A DNA stretch of 64,000 nucleotides from Desmospora activa DSM 45169. GTDB lineage: Bacteria; Bacillota; Bacilli; Thermoactinomycetales; DSM-45169. The stretch lies in assembly GCF_003046315.1 (NCBI RefSeq), contig NZ_PZZP01000001.1, positions 2,170,001 through 2,234,000 on the forward strand, read 5' to 3'. A program made the position numbers and the translations under genes. This document shows positions 54,698 through 62,203 of this stretch, in pieces. A model generated the notes under the pieces. The model was given only the letters and a program-made list of their open reading frames with translations. It was not told the DNA's origin and ran no database searches. Each line of letters starts with the position of its first letter. Position 1 is the stretch's first letter.

Positions 54698-54886
54698 CTA
54701 AACCGGTTCTAAGATGGAAGAACGCCGAAGTCTCACCTTTTTGGTTGGGTCTACTTGGGTATAGCCCTTGTCCTGAAGGAACGCCCAAAAAGATTTAAGA
54801 ACAGCTAGGCGCTTATGGATGTTGACGGCGACAGTCGGTCCACCATCGCCATGTGACTTCTCCAATAATGTAGGTGAAAGGATCAA
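54698..54886 (-). pseudogene. Tyrosine integrase fragment (core-binding domain)
   Basis: The minus strand encodes TVAVNIHKRLAVLKSFWAFL and QDKGYTQVDPTKKVRLRR, the pattern of the SAM-like core-binding domain of XerC-type integrases. The catalytic domain is absent and no ribosome site is seen. It indicates an older integrating element inside the skin element. Confidence 0.5.
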
Positions 54887-54986
54887 ATGAGATTAGGGAC
54901 CGATGATGACGGCCTTCTTTTTTGCGCCTTCGTATTGTCTATAAAAAAAGGGCCGGGCAAATCCCCAGACCCTGTTGAATGATCGG

Positions 54987-55961
54987 TCAATCAAGATCGC
55001 TCAAGTACCGGGTGGTGAGACCCGTAAAACCATACGTACTGTCTCCAAACAACCCATCACGAAAATTAAGCAGATGACTGTGTTGGAAGCCAATTAGAAA
55101 CCCTTTGTTGGTAACTCGAATGCCTGGCTCCATGACATGAGGGCCTTTTGCAGTTTCTGTATTTAATGTGATTATATTTGCCCAACAAGCGATATCTTCA
55201 ACACTCAGATCTGAACAATCACGAATCCTAGACTCTCTCGTGTTAATCGTCCAAGTGACAGAAGGGACTAAACCAGATAAACTGACATCGAATGATGACT
55301 CTTCAGGAGTGGTATTCGGAGCATAAGAAATGATCTCTGGGCGCTCCCAAATTTCCTCCGTGCTGGAATACGAAGTTACCACCCCCGTTTGCCACGATGC
55401 CCTCGGTACAACCTGGTTAAAGTATTTTACATCCCAAACAGAAACTTCTTCCCCATCCATATCTATGGCCTTCCCGTGCCGTGTGTAGGTTACATTGCTT
55501 GCAAATGCCGACTAACTCACCACCATGATAAAAGTACCATTCGTAATTATCCACATAGGTAGGTGCATCATCCTCCTCCATCGTACCCATGCTTTGTTTT
55601 CGCTGAACCGACTTTTTTTGGGCCCACTTCTCTAAAGCCTGAAGAGTCACTTTACTCTTGTTTGTCAAAAAAAGTCGGTATGCACTTTCCCGTTTCTCTT
55701 ATAAAGCCCTACACCGACGAGATTGGATTGATGTCCTTTCTGCTCCTCAATCTTGAGGGAACCAGGAATCTTGTCGTTAATTTGATCGGCTTGAAAGGAG
55801 TTCCCTTTATTGTGGAGGAAAACATATTCGCCCTGGTGGACTTCTGGTTGCCCCTTCTGTTTGTTCAGTTCAAATTCCCGAACAGAGTCTTGAGCTTGAG
55901 CTTGTACCGACCCTCCTGGAAAAGACAATCCCACAACCATGACCATCCCTAAAAGCGACAC
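54987..55961 (-). pseudogene. Broken secreted protein gene, two frameshifts
   Basis: Three minus-strand frames join into one protein of about 325 residues. The first has a signal peptide (MVMVVGLSFPGGSVQA) and ends NGKVHTDFF at a run of seven T near 55667. The second continues TNKSKVTLQALEKWAQKKS to YHGGELV. The third continues NVTYTRHGKAIDMDGEEVSV to LTTRYLSDLD. Restoring phase gives no stops. I do not recognise the protein. Either it is a pseudogene or the sequence has two errors. Confidence 0.6.
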
Positions 55962-56118
55962 GATAACGGATTTTATCTTCCTATTTTACAAAATATTTCA
56001 CCCTTTCCTATTTTTCCGTACTATTATAACGTGATCTACCGAAAAACAAAAGGTGTAAGTTTTTTTCTTGTTAACCGTTTACAGGGGTACCAAGTTAACC
56101 AATACGCTGTACTCTTCC

Positions 56119-56289
56119 TCACTGATTAACCAATTCTTCTCTCTTAGTTGTGTCTTCAGCTGTTTTCTTGACGAGATTAGCTGTATATATAGCAACAATA
56201 ACCGCTACAATTGCTATTGCCCCAAACCATTGACCTACTGCTCCAGTTGCATCCCGTGGATAGATAATTAGGATGGCCACAATTATCAT
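56119..56289 (-). CDS. Small membrane protein, 56 residues
   Basis: An ATG at 56289 opens a frame with a hydrophobic segment (WFGAIAIVAVIVAIYTANLV) and a charged tail (KKTAEDTTKREELVNQ). This is the pattern of small single-pass membrane proteins common in phage-like elements. No good ribosome site is seen, so confidence is low. Confidence 0.4.
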   Translation of the reverse strand: MIIVAILIIYPRDATGAVGQWFGAIAIVAVIVAIYTANLVKKTAEDTTKREELVNQ

Positions 56290-56316
56290 TATAAATCAAA
56301 TACAAATTCATTTACC

Positions 56317-56574
56317 CTACTTCTCTTTATTAGCCGCTTCATTTCTTATTTTGTTGTATCTTTTCTGAAAGAGATATCCTACAATTGGTAAAAGAATAAT
56401 AAAAACTAATATATCTTTCCGAGCACGAAAAGCACCTTTAAAACCATCTATGAGATTGCTTATTATCGTTCCATGAGAAATGACAGTACCTATCCAAGCC
56501 AAAACTACGGCGATAATAATCAAAATCACAAATATTGAATAGCATATTAAAGCTAGAATCGATATTTTTCTCAT
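56317..56574 (-). CDS. Membrane protein, 85 residues, unknown
   Basis: The protein has two membrane segments (ILALICYSIFVILIIIAVVLAW and DILVFIILLPIVGYLF) and a basic tail. The ATG at 56574 follows GAGGTG by nine bases and is better than the ATG at 56598. It is not recognised. It may be cotranscribed with the small membrane gene downstream. Confidence 0.6.
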   Translation of the reverse strand: MRKISILALICYSIFVILIIIAVVLAWIGTVISHGTIISNLIDGFKGAFRARKDILVFIILLPIVGYLFQKRYNKIRNEAANKEK

Positions 56575-56628
56575 ATCCCCATTCACCTCTTTTATCATAA
56601 TTATACCTTTATTCCTTAATACTAAGAA

Positions 56629-56664
56629 TAAGATGTTGAGACTCTATCGAGTCTCAACATCTTA
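56629..56664. terminator. Perfect 16-bp hairpin after lipase gene
   Basis: TAAGATGTTGAGACTC pairs exactly with GAGTCTCAACATCTTA around TATC. There is no real T-run on either side, so it may be a terminator, an RNA stabiliser or a site for a protein. Confidence 0.5.
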
Positions 56665-56688
56665 GCTTGTCGACAAAATTAATTTTCT

Positions 56689-58820
56689 TTATGTTAGTAA
56701 GTAAATATAAATATTAAACTGAACCCAGTCTTCATTTTTTAACATCTCACTATGACCCGCATGTTTAGAATCACCATATATTAAAAGAGGTTGAGTTACA
56801 TCTAAGGATGGCAACGGGTTAGAAAACTCCAAATCACTTCCGAAAGCTGAGTCAACATTGACAATATAATCATCTATATCGCCAGATACATCACCCTTAA
56901 AGTAAACATCCCGGTACCAGTCACCATATGACATACCCGTCGGTCTATTATCCAGTGGTGTTACCCAATGGGAAAGATTAGCTAAATTATTATTTATATA
57001 CCCTGCAAAAAAAAGGGAGTATTCGGTATCAGAATTATTACCTGATAAAGGAAAACATCCATCCTTCGGCTCATTCCATAGACAACTTGTATTTCGATTC
57101 ATATCAGAGATTAACCAATCTACTAGATCACTTCCAAAGTGAGGTGAACCAATAGTCATTAGCTCATCTACATGCGCACTATCTATATTCTCAATCATAT
57201 ATCTTGATACAAGTCCTCCCATACTATGAGCGACTAATTTGACCCTTTCATTCCCTGGAATAATTCCCATTGCTTTCATGTTCCCGATGTAATTCTGTAA
57301 ATGGTATGAATTTAGGTAGATATCTTGAGCATCGTTGTCATATTCAAAAATGAACAAATCAACATTTTCAGTATAACTAGGATTCCAATCAGGGTATGGT
57401 ACATTGGTAAGAAATGGACCTATATTCTCACTATCGGATACCCCAGTAATATAGTGAACATCTGGTTGACCATATGAAAGTTGCTCGCCTTCATTGTACG
57501 ATTCTCCACTAAAAGTTTCATATGCTGCAATATCCCGCTCAGCTTCTGCAAAATTAGGATCACTATTCCAAAGTGCGCTATTAGACCATGCGTTGGTAAA
57601 ACCAATAGACTCACTTGTCCCTCCAGATATACCTGAGGCTCCGTAGCCATGCAGAAGAATCACATATGGTAAACCTGATTGATTTGTTATTGGTTGAAGC
57701 TCGGCAAACTGTTCATTTCCTTCATCTATTATATTAACTACTTTATACTCAGCAGTATATGTTGAGTCCTTCGTTTTATTATCAGGGAGATCATGTTTTG
57801 CTTTTTGTGTTATTTTCATGGTGCCATCTTTACTAACCTTATCTGCACTTATTTTTACCCCAGGCAAACCCTTGACCTTAGCATTATCGTTAAGCTGATC
57901 ATGCTTAAATTTTCTTATGTTATCTGTTTTAGGAATAGAAGAATTGAAGATTGGTTTTTCTACAACGACGAAGGTATCACTACCCTGCACTTCAACTTCT
58001 AGATACTTTTCTTGTTTATTAATTTTTTGATTTGGAACTTCCACCAATCCTACATTATTTTTATCTCGATATTGGTATCTATACAAAATAGGATTGTTAT
58101 TGGCGCTTTTTAAAGGAATACGAAGATCAAAGGTTATTGATGGATCTGTAGAGTTAATATCGAAGATTAGTTGATAGTCAGCTTCTTGCATTATTAATAT
58201 TGGGGTTTGGCGAATTGTATATTTCTCTGGAACATGCCCTTTTCCTATCGCAAATCCTTTTATCCCCCACTCATTGTCCTTAATTTCATACTCTCTTTCT
58301 TCATCTCCATCAAGGATTCCATTATTATTTGAATCCTTATTTAGAGGATCAGTTTTAGTAACTTCAATCTCAAAATAATCGGAAAGCCCATCTTGATCTG
58401 TATCTTTCTTTGTAGGATCAGTACCATACTTTTCAATTTCATCTTTGTCATTAATACCATCACCATCGCTGTCAGGGTCTGAAGGATTTGTATTTAGTTT
58501 TTGTTCCTCCAAATTTGTTAAACCATCATTGTCCGTATCTTCTTGTCCATCAGGAATACCATTATTATCTGTATCTTTTGATTTAGGATTCAAGGCTGAC
58601 CATTTTTCATAAAAATCAGTTAACCCATCACCGTCAGAATCCTTTTGTTTCATCTTTTTTCTTTCTTCGCTTTTCTTTTGTTGAAATTCCTTAATCAAAT
58701 CCGGATTTTTTGCTAAATCCTCTTTTGTTAGATTGTTTACATCTGATGCAGATACGGAAGTCATAGGAATCAAAGTACTTAAAACAGTAAGCAAGCTACT
58801 ATGATTGATACCTTTTTCAC
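56689..58820 (-). CDS. Secreted lipase/esterase with TSP3 calcium repeats, signal peptide frameshifted
   Basis: The main frame (from 58794) encodes 701 residues. Residues 52-165 hold about six DxDxDG calcium loops of the thrombospondin type 3 kind (DSDGDGLTD, DTDNDGLTN, DPDSDGDGIND, DTDQDGLSD). A beta-rich middle follows. The C-terminal alpha/beta hydrolase has oxyanion LHGYG at 381-385 and nucleophile Ser524 in VAHSMGGLVSRY, as in PGAP1-like lipases. The natural start is probably GTG at 58820 (MKKVSIIVACLL, with AAGGGTG eight bases before). That frame must shift to join TVLSTLIPMTSVSA near 58785-58795. Secretion therefore depends on whether this shift is real. It is the largest non-recombination gene of the skin element. 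Confidence 0.8.
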
Positions 58821-58866
58821 GGATATCACCCTTTTATTTTCATTTTTTTGCAAAACAATATTATCA

Positions 58867-58998
58867 TTAACGACTTCTCCATTCAAGGTTTTTTACATCT
58901 GGTTTAAAGTCGGTCATCAATTTGCCGCTGATCTTTACCTTTGCGGTGTGAAGGTAGTTCCAATCTGTGCACTCTTTCCTGTGCTCCAGTAGTTCCAT
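58867..58998 (-). CDS. Small protein, 43 residues, unknown
   Basis: An ATG at 58998 follows GGGAGAG by about six bases and opens a short frame (MELLEHRKECTDWNYLHTAK, then charged residues to RSR). A longer frame in the same phase lacks a start signal. The gene is not recognised and could be chance. Confidence 0.4.
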   Translation of the reverse strand: MELLEHRKECTDWNYLHTAKVKISGKLMTDFKPDVKNLEWRSR

Positions 58999-59063
58999 CC
59001 CGATCTCTCCCTGGGTTGCCCCCGGCCTAGCAATACGGTAAGCTGGGAGTAAGGTTGTATTTT

Positions 59064-59189
59064 TTAGTGGCTTGCTCTTGCGGCAAGCTCTTTTTGTTTT
59101 TGTAACCAATAAGCACTTGCAACGCGTTCCAGCAGTTGTAACCGTTGTTTTGGCCTCAGTCTCCTCCAGAGTGAAACCTTGATTATCAC
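59064..59189 (-). CDS. Small basic protein, 41 residues, coupled to antirepressor gene
   Basis: A GTG at 59189 overlaps the stop of the BRO-type gene as GTGA, with GGGGGAGG just upstream. The protein (MIIKVSLWRRLRPKQRLQLL, then ERVASAYWLQKQKELAARAS) is basic and probably helical. It is not recognised. The overlap and ribosome site argue that it is translated. Confidence 0.55.
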   Translation of the reverse strand: MIIKVSLWRRLRPKQRLQLLERVASAYWLQKQKELAARASH

Positions 59190-59824
59190 GATTCCTCCCC
59201 CTTCCGTTGCTTTTGCTTATTCCATTTCTTATAGATCGCCTCCGATACGGAGAAATCCAGCTCATATGCTTCCTTGATGGCGGTTAGTTGCGCTGCCTCT
59301 TCTAAAACGGGCTGTCGATCTTTCAACATTTCCGGTGTCATGTGGTCTTTTTTGACCATTTTCGGATGCCCGTGCTTGTTAGAAATCGCTTTGTTCGCGA
59401 CGGTATTAGCCTTAATGTAATGCTGTTTCTCTGCCCGAATGCCCAGTGTTTCTTTGATAACGCCCATCGCATTTTTCTGGTGGTCTTTGTCCATCATACG
59501 GAAAACCTGAAATCCCTCTAAGCCGCTCTGATAGCGAAGTTCTTTAATGACTTTGTAAACCCACTGTTCAAACTCTTCCGCCTCCGGTCGTTTTGATCGC
59601 ATGATGGCTTTATAAATTCCGGTTTCGGAGATAACGGTAACTTCTTGTTCTCCTCCAGGGGTGCGCATTAAGTGCGCCCCCTTTTGATCCTCTCGTAGCA
59701 TTCGAACCATATCCCTCGATCGACTGTATCCCAATGCCACTGCAACATCCTTAGCAACCGCCCACCACTCACCGTTCACTTCCACAAACCGAATTTCGTG
59801 GTCGCTCCATTGCTCGGTTTTCAA
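59186..59824 (-). CDS. BRO/antirepressor-family protein
   Basis: The 212-residue protein has an N-terminal BRO domain (HEIRFVEVNGEWWAVAKDVAVALGYSRSRD is split here over two segments, then VTVISETGIYKAIMRSKRPEAEEFEQWV). A charged C-terminal region ends YKKWNKQKQRKGEES. In phages such proteins bind DNA and oppose the main repressor. I prefer the TTG at 59824 (GAGGGG nine bases upstream) to the earlier ATGs, which lack a ribosome site. Confidence 0.82.
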   Translation of the reverse strand: MKTEQWSDHEIRFVEVNGEWWAVAKDVAVALGYSRSRDMVRMLREDQKGAHLMRTPGGEQEVTVISETGIYKAIMRSKRPEAEEFEQWVYKVIKELRYQSGLEGFQVFRMMDKDHQKNAMGVIKETLGIRAEKQHYIKANTVANKAISNKHGHPKMVKKDHMTPEMLKDRQPVLEEAAQLTAIKEAYELDFSVSEAIYKKWNKQKQRKGEES

Positions 59825-59930
59825 TTTTACCCACCCCTCACATTTTTTTGATGACTCAATGTGCATTTCCATTTAAAATGGTTTATAGGCTTGTCCTTAC
59901 TTCATGGGCAATTAATCCGCTGACAATCGG

Positions 59931-60137
59931 TTATGGCTTTAGAGGCTGTTTTGTGGAACCAGGTTCCCTTTGGATTTTTTCAGTCTCAATGGAACGCCAG
60001 ATTGCCCAGATGACCCGTTGAACATCATCCAAACGTCGATGTCTCTCATCCTCTGTTATCTGTGGGGCCACAATATGGATGGTGGTTCCTCCAATTTGAA
60101 ACGTAGCGTCATACTTTTGTGCTGGTTTTGTTTGCAT
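59931..60137 (-). CDS. Small protein with GGTTIHIVAP motif (copy 1)
   Basis: The 68-residue protein contains QKYDATFQIGGTTIHIVAPQ and ITEDERHRRLDDVQRVIWAIW. A closely similar 48-residue protein is encoded at 61983-62129. GGGAG lies before the ATG. The predicted shape is a short beta-hairpin and a helix. Function is unknown; similar small proteins occur in Bacillus prophages. Confidence 0.75.
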   Translation of the reverse strand: MQTKPAQKYDATFQIGGTTIHIVAPQITEDERHRRLDDVQRVIWAIWRSIETEKIQREPGSTKQPLKP

Positions 60138-60200
60138 TGGATCAGCTCCCTTCTGTCTTATCCTGCTTCACTTCCAGTTCTCGTTACGTGATCGAATTGA

Positions 60201-60383
60201 CTAAAAAAAAAGTTCATCTACTGTTGTTCTAAAATACCGCGCCATTCGAAATTGAAGATCCCTTCTTGGGAAACGATGACCGGCTTCAATCATTGCATAC
60301 GTACTTTGTGGCATACCGAGTTCTTTGGCGACAGTTTTTTGGGAGCGATCACCACGAAGAGCCATCATTTTTTTGTTTTTCAC
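60201..60383 (-). CDS. XRE regulator, Cro-like
   Basis: The 60-residue protein is one helix-turn-helix domain: SQKTVAKELGMPQSTYAMIE, AGHRFPRRDLQFRMARYFRT and the C-terminal VDELFF. The start is GTG at 60383, nine bases after AGGAGG. It is divergent from the longer XRE repressor across the operator region, as cro faces cI in temperate phages. Confidence 0.85.
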   Translation of the reverse strand: MKNKKMMALRGDRSQKTVAKELGMPQSTYAMIEAGHRFPRRDLQFRMARYFRTTVDELFF

Positions 60384-60400
60384 AGGGGTACACCTCCTGT

Positions 60401-60504
60401 TCACAATTCGTGATCAGTACAAATTAATTTTAGATCACAAAACGTGAACAACCAATAACAAAAATCACTTTTTGCGAACGTAGTTTAATTATCACGAAAT
60501 GTGA
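60401..60504. promoter_or_regulatory. Lysogeny-type switch with four operators
   Basis: Four sites of the form TCAC-N5-GTGA lie at 60401-60413, 60435-60447, 60465-60477 (GCGA instead of GTGA) and 60492-60504. The centre spacings are 34, 30 and 27 bases, about three helical turns or slightly less. They fill the gap between the two divergent XRE genes. Confidence 0.8.
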
Positions 60505-60529
60505 TATATTCTTTGACTAGGTGATAAAT

Positions 60530-60970
60530 ATGAACACATTTAGTGAACGACTAAAAAGCTTAAGAAATAAGTCGGGTTTGTCCCAATCTGAGTTGGCGAC
60601 CCGATTGAGTATTGCTAAAAGTACCCTTGCAATGTACGAAACCGGGAAACGGGAACCTGGGTTTGAAACCGCTCAACGTATTGCTGATTTCTTCAATGTC
60701 ACCCTTGACTATCTAACTGGCCGAACCGATAATCCCACCGGATACCCCTCCCACCTTAAAGACCTCCCTCCGATGGAACGACTTGGACAGTTCATTAAAG
60801 AAAACGAGTTCAAGGATTTGTTTTTCCATCGATCGGGTGATTACTTCGACGATCTCACCAGTAAAGAGGTGGATGAACTGATTATGTCCCTTTTGGAAGT
60901 GAGAAAAGAGCGGTTACGGATGGAAGCGGAAGATCGAAGGAAAAGCGAGGAACATGAGCGAAAAGAATAA
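60530..60970 (+). CDS. XRE repressor, CI-like (SknR/ImmR type)
   Basis: The 146-residue protein has an N-terminal XRE domain (FSERLKSLRNKSGLSQSELATRLSIAKSTLAMYE is a two-part block, then TGKREPGFETAQRIADFFNV). A charged C-terminal helical region with no LexA-type peptidase follows. It is the probable master repressor of the element. An ImmA-like protein encoded downstream could inactivate it, as in ICEBs1. ATG 60530 was chosen over GTG 60521. Confidence 0.88.
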   Translation: MNTFSERLKSLRNKSGLSQSELATRLSIAKSTLAMYETGKREPGFETAQRIADFFNVTLDYLTGRTDNPTGYPSHLKDLPPMERLGQFIKENEFKDLFFHRSGDYFDDLTSKEVDELIMSLLEVRKERLRMEAEDRRKSEEHERKE

Positions 60971-60986
60971 GAGCGGGGGGGAGTTT

Positions 60987-61256
60987 ATGAATGACAAAAT
61001 TGATCTGATTCTTGATAAGCTGAACGGCATGGATCAAAGATTTGACCAGATCGACAAGCGTTTTGATAGGATGGAACAGCAGATGAACCAAGGGTTTGTT
61101 CAAATTAACCAAAGACTTGACCGGATTGAAGAACGGGTGGATAACATCGCAGAACAAACAGCCGTCGCAAGTTGAGCTACAGTTCCCGTAGGTTCTTCGC
61201 GGAAGAGTGTGGATGATCTGGAAACTGACGTAAAACTTTTGAAAAAATCCTTTTGA
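60987..61256 (+). pseudogene. Coiled-coil protein gene with internal TGA
   Basis: The ATG at 60987 follows GGGGGAG. The frame encodes a heptad coiled coil (MDQRFDQIDKRFDRMEQQMN, QGFVQINQRLDRIEERVDNI) and stops at TGA after 62 residues. The same frame continues SVDDLETDVKLLKKSF to a second TGA at 61254-61256. The first TGA thus looks like a nonsense change in an 89-codon gene. The short product may still be made. Confidence 0.6.
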
Positions 61257-61305
61257 AGTGGACACAAACACGAGTTCCCGTACGAATAACAATATAGAGA
61301 CAAAA

Positions 61306-61338
61306 AACCTGCTTCACTTTGAGGCAGGCTTCCTTATT
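61306..61338 (+). terminator. Terminator after coiled-coil gene
   Basis: CCTGCTTC and GAGGCAGG pair around ACTTT and are followed by CTTCCTTATTT. Confidence 0.6.
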
Positions 61339-61360
61339 TCAAGGAATTTTGGGATAGGTT

Positions 61361-61804
61361 TTGGAGGTGGTTATCATACCTCAAGTATTGATCAATCAAG
61401 CCGCCTATGAGGGAATCCATGTCATGTTTAGCAAATTGGAAGGTCGGATTCTTGCCTACTACGCCGTTGATGCTGGTCAAGCTTTCATCGTCTTATCGGA
61501 ATCCCTGAAAAAAGACACCGCCATCCTCCGATGTGTATTGGCTGAAGAATTGGGCCATCACTATACATCAGTCGGAATAGGCGTGCCTGTTACTCACACA
61601 CTGTACCGAGATCGAAACAAACTGACGCAAGATGAACATCGGGCAAAACGATGGGCGGCAGAATACCTTCTTCCATTGGATAAACTCTTACGGGCATTTC
61701 GGAAGGGAATCCGTCATCTGTGGGAGTTGGCTGAGTATTTCAGGGTCACAGAGGAAATGATCCGATTTCGTTTAAAAATGCTTAAAGTGGGGATGGCATC
61801 ATGA
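61361..61804 (+). CDS. ImmA/IrrE-family metallopeptidase-like protein
   Basis: The 147-residue protein has the ImmA motif as LAEELGHHYTS, with Glu in place of the first His of HExxH, then HRAKRWAAEYLLPLDKLLRAF and a helical end. ImmA proteases cleave XRE repressors to induce mobile elements. It lies downstream of the CI-like gene. The start is uncertain: TTG 61361 has little ribosome site, and GGAGG inside points to a nearby ATA or later codon. It overlaps the next gene by four bases. Confidence 0.82.
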   Translation: MEVVIIPQVLINQAAYEGIHVMFSKLEGRILAYYAVDAGQAFIVLSESLKKDTAILRCVLAEELGHHYTSVGIGVPVTHTLYRDRNKLTQDEHRAKRWAAEYLLPLDKLLRAFRKGIRHLWELAEYFRVTEEMIRFRLKMLKVGMAS

Positions 61805-61980
61805 TTAAACACATCTGCGATAATTGTAAAAATGAAGATGGTGGAAATGAGTTCCCTCAATTTTGGGTTCCTTTTTTTATCCATCAACCCGAACGTACGA
61901 TCGAACTACACTTTTGCTCTTGGGAATGTTTAGCTGTATTTAGGAAGAAGCATGCGAAAAAACCAAAGCGAATCGCATAG
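61801..61980 (+). CDS. Small zinc-ribbon-like protein, 59 residues
   Basis: The ATG at 61801 overlaps the ImmA-like stop as ATGA. The protein has two Cys pairs, CDNC near residue 6 and CSWEC near residue 41, and a basic end (KKHAKKPKRIA). Such spacing suggests a zinc ribbon. It is not recognised. Coupling to the ImmA-like gene suggests a shared regulatory role. Confidence 0.65.
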   Translation: MIKHICDNCKNEDGGNEFPQFWVPFFIHQPERTIELHFCSWECLAVFRKKHAKKPKRIA

Positions 61981-61982
61981 GA

Positions 61983-62129
61983 TTACTTTTGATGAATCTC
62001 AATCCAGATCAACCTGATCACCCGTTGTACCTCATTCAGACGTCGCTGCCTTTCTTCCTCCGTAATCCGTGGGGCCACAATATGAATAGTGGTCCCGCCC
62101 ATTTGATATGTGGCATCATATTTCTGCAT
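61983..62129 (-). CDS. Small protein with GGTTIHIVAP motif (copy 2)
   Basis: The 48-residue protein (MQKYDATYQMGGTTIHIVAP, RITEEERQRRLNEVQRVIRL) is a near twin of the protein at 59931-60137 but lacks its C-terminal tail. GAGGTGAGG precedes the ATG. It is convergent with the zinc-ribbon gene, with two bases between. Confidence 0.7.
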   Translation of the reverse strand: MQKYDATYQMGGTTIHIVAPRITEEERQRRLNEVQRVIRLIWIEIHQK

Positions 62130-62203
62130 GAGCCTCACCTCGGTGGAGCCTATGCAATGTGGACACTCGGACAACAATAGAATTTTGTGAGGGTGACAAA
62201 CCA

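Noticed and set aside
58867-59265. 132-codon open frame after the BRO-type gene
   Set aside because: Its first half overlaps the coupled 41-codon gene in another frame and has no start signal; only the last 43 codons have a plausible ribosome site.
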